From JBGTKH01 sp041744735 (GTDB lineage Bacteria; Planctomycetota; Planctomycetia; Pirellulales; Pirellulaceae), in NCBI GenBank assembly GCA_041744735.1, contig JBGTKH010000611.1, positions 1 to 7,856 of the forward strand: a DNA stretch of 7,856 nucleotides. Reading direction: 5' to 3'. The notes beneath the pieces are model-generated. The model searched no databases, was not told the origin of the DNA, and was given only the letters and a program-made list of their open reading frames with translations. Position numbers and translations under genes: made by a program. This document shows, in pieces, positions 6,429 to 7,856 of the stretch (within the stretch, counting starts at the first letter, position 1; each line of letters opens with the position of its first letter).

Positions 6429-6526
6429 TCGAGTCGCTGGTAGTGGCACGTTGGTAGCCGGAGTCGTGAGACTTCGGAAGTGTCACCACTTCCGCTACCG
6501 CAAAATTGTACCACTATCGAGTCGCT
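6429..6526. repeat. REPIN-like element C: diverged GTAG hairpin pair inside a 10-bp direct repeat
   Basis: Left hairpin: GTAG (6454-6457), stem CCGGAGTC, loop GTGA (6466-6469), stem GACTTCGG. Right hairpin: stem CGGAAGTG (6475-6482), loop TCAC, stem CACTTCCG (6487-6494), then CTAC (6495-6498). Read on the minus strand, the right unit is GTAG, CGGAAGTG, GTGA, CACTTCCG. The two units therefore differ in stem sequence, yet both keep pairing and the GTGA loop. The hairpins share three bases (6475-6477), so they would compete. TAGTGG (6441-6446) and CCACTA (6511-6516) form an outer inverted repeat, and TCGAGTCGCT occurs as a direct repeat at 6429-6438 and 6517-6526. Confidence 0.72.
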
Positions 6527-6726
6527 TGGATTTTGCCCTTGTCCCTGATTCGTGTGGCGAGCCGGAAAGGATTCCCCGGACTCACCGATATAGCGAAATC
6601 GAAGCAAGCCTTTGGCATCATGCGGCTTACGGCGTGAAGGTGCGGTGGCTTCATACCTCACCTTACCTAATTAAACGGTGACCAGCGGGAAAAGTACTCG
6701 GCAGATCTGCGAAAGTCGTGATTTGA

Positions 6727-6755
6727 TTGACGGGGCGTAACAGGGTTTCTACGAT
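6727..6755 (+). promoter_or_regulatory. Candidate sigma70-type promoter of the hydrolase-fold gene
   Basis: TTGACG (6727-6732, five of six consensus bases) and TACGAT (6750-6755, four of six) are separated by exactly 17 bases. Transcription would start near 6762, leaving about 54 bases before the preferred ATG at 6816. This also argues against the GTG at 6765 as the start, since it would lie almost at the 5' end. Confidence 0.45.
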
Positions 6756-6815
6756 GGGTTATACGTGCCTCCATCATTTCCGAATCGTCAACATCCACTC
6801 ATCGGGACACAAATC

Positions 6816-7856
6816 ATGACCTTGACCCAATGGACCAGCCGCTGCTCGGCGTCTCGTCTCGCTTCCGCACTTCGGATCATAGCCGCCGCCGCGCTGGTCG
6901 CTCTCGTCATGTGGACGCCGCGGCCCGGTGCGGCACAACAAGAGGAAAAGCTGAAAATCCCGCCACCGGAAGATATTTCGCTAGAGACGAAGGACGACTT
7001 GTTGCTCAAGTGCACGTGGTATCCCGGCGGCTTTTTTGAAACGGCCGAAGGGGTCAAGGCCAAGGACGGCAAGCAAACCGTGCCCATCATCATGCTACAC
7101 GGCTGGGAAGGACAGCGCAGCGAGTACGATGCGCTGGCCAGCTATCTGCAACGGCTGGGACACGCCTCCCTTGTCCCCGACCTCCGTGGTCACGGCGGCA
7201 GCACGCGCTTCAAATCGGTCGACGCCAAACCGATCGAACGCGATCGGATGCGAACCGAAGACTACGGCCGCATGGTCGCTTACGATATCGAAGCCGCCAA
7301 GAAATTCCTCGTGGACAAGAACAACACTGGGGAAGTGAATATCGAATTGCTGTGCGTGGTCGGCGCGGGGGACATGGGCTCGGTGTTGGCCGTGAATTGG
7401 GTGATTCAGGATTGGAGTTGGCCGCAACTTCCGTCGTTCAAGCAAGGTCAGGATGTGAAGGGGCTGGTGATGTTGTCGCCGGTTCGTTCCTTTAAAGGGA
7501 CGACGTCGACTCAGGCGATCAACGCGGCCTATGGTCGCGGCCGGCCGCTGTTGCCGCTCTCGATCATGATTGTAGCCGGCGAGAACGACAGCTCGGCGCT
7601 GCGCGAGGCGAAGACGCTGCACTCCACGTTCAATCGTTTCTATCCCGACCCGCCGCCGAGCGAGGCCGCGCAGAAGCAGAGCCTGTTCTTGGTGTTACCC
7701 AAGACGCAACTTCAAGGCACGCAACTGCTCGATCCGAAGTTGCCCCGCGACGTGAACGCGAGCCTGCCCGTTGCGCAATTTATCAACCTGCGGCTGGTCG
7801 CCAAGCAGGCCGAGTATCCTTGGACACTGCGGCAGAATCCGTTGGGCGGTAATTGA
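6816..7856 (+). CDS. Exported alpha/beta-hydrolase-fold protein lacking the canonical Ser and His
   Basis: From ATG 6816 the product is 346 residues; the TGA stop is the last codon of the window. This start gives a clear signal peptide: basic residues R9, R14 and R20, a hydrophobic core at 21-33, and likely cleavage after G-A-A (38-40). GTG 6765 would add 17 residues that hide it. The fold is shown by P-I-I-M-L-H-G-W (90-97; oxyanion region) and V-P-D-L-R-G-H-G-G-S-T (120-130). The nucleophile elbow reads A-G-D-M-G (184-188), with Asp186 where Ser is usual, followed by L-A-V-N-W. A strand ending in V-A-G-E-N-D (253-258) is the usual acid position. No histidine occurs after residue 269, so the catalytic His appears absent; Q300 in L-Q-G-T-Q-L-L lies where it might be expected. 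It may be a binding protein or use different chemistry. No substrate can be named. Confidence 0.87.
   Translation: MTLTQWTSRCSASRLASALRIIAAAALVALVMWTPRPGAAQQEEKLKIPPPEDISLETKDDLLLKCTWYPGGFFETAEGVKAKDGKQTVPIIMLHGWEGQRSEYDALASYLQRLGHASLVPDLRGHGGSTRFKSVDAKPIERDRMRTEDYGRMVAYDIEAAKKFLVDKNNTGEVNIELLCVVGAGDMGSVLAVNWVIQDWSWPQLPSFKQGQDVKGLVMLSPVRSFKGTTSTQAINAAYGRGRPLLPLSIMIVAGENDSSALREAKTLHSTFNRFYPDPPPSEAAQKQSLFLVLPKTQLQGTQLLDPKLPRDVNASLPVAQFINLRLVAKQAEYPWTLRQNPLGGN

Larger units (their letters stand above)
6304..6815. other. Divergent intergenic region between vWA and hydrolase-fold genes
   Basis: This 512-base stretch has no convincing gene. It holds the Shine-Dalgarno site and a candidate promoter for the minus-strand vWA gene, the REPIN-like element C at 6429-6526, and a candidate promoter for the plus-strand hydrolase-fold gene. 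A plus-strand open frame crosses it from 6061 to 6681 but is mostly antisense to the vWA gene and encodes nothing family-like. In 6530-6720 I see only a weak imperfect dyad near 6636-6668. Confidence 0.6.

Noticed and set aside
6061..6681. Plus-strand open frame of 206 codons entering the divergent intergenic region
   Set aside because: Its first part is antisense to the vWA N-terminus and its last part runs through element C; there is no Shine-Dalgarno site and no family resemblance.

Overview
The window looks like a chromosomal fragment from a GC-rich planctomycete, probably of the Pirellulales type. The evidence is the protein set: a membrane-anchored PQQ-like beta-propeller with an F-P-Q-F-x-G-P motif, a glycine-zipper lipoprotein, a DUF2752 protein, a single-pass von Willebrand A protein, and an exported alpha/beta-hydrolase-fold protein with an A-G-D-M-G nucleophile elbow. 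Genus assignment would need a database search.

Layout, left to right. (1) 1-1721, minus: a PQQ-like repeat protein whose C-terminus runs off the left edge. (2) 1722-1968: a non-coding gap with a small hairpin and a 10-bp tandem duplication. (3) 1969-2589, minus: a glycine-zipper lipoprotein with a good candidate promoter at 2672-2700. (4) 2855-3361, plus: a DUF2752 membrane protein. (5) 3439-4101, plus: a lipoprotein of unknown function with a very strong Shine-Dalgarno site. (6) 4208-4245: a bidirectional terminator separating it from the convergent gene. (7) 4276-6303, minus: a vWA-domain membrane protein. (8) 6304-6815: a divergent regulatory region. (9) 6816-7856, plus: an exported alpha/beta-hydrolase-fold protein that ends exactly at the window end.

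The gene products are mostly envelope proteins (inner membrane, lipoprotein or periplasmic). I see no defence system, CRISPR array, tRNA, rRNA or transposase. The genes do not form one pathway that I can recognise; only the DUF2752 and lipoprotein genes could share a transcript.

The most notable structure is intergenic. Three gaps (3358-3421, 4121-4191 and about 6429-6526) each hold a pair of inverted hairpins. Each hairpin is preceded by GTAG and closed by a G-N-N-A four-base loop. Stem sequences differ between elements but base pairing is kept. This is the architecture of REP/REPIN elements mobilised by REP-associated tyrosine transposases (RAYTs). The first two share an asymmetric GTAACGAG core and bracket the lipoprotein gene, and the first one supplies the stop codon of the DUF2752 gene. 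The third is flanked by a 10-bp direct repeat. No RAYT gene lies in the window.
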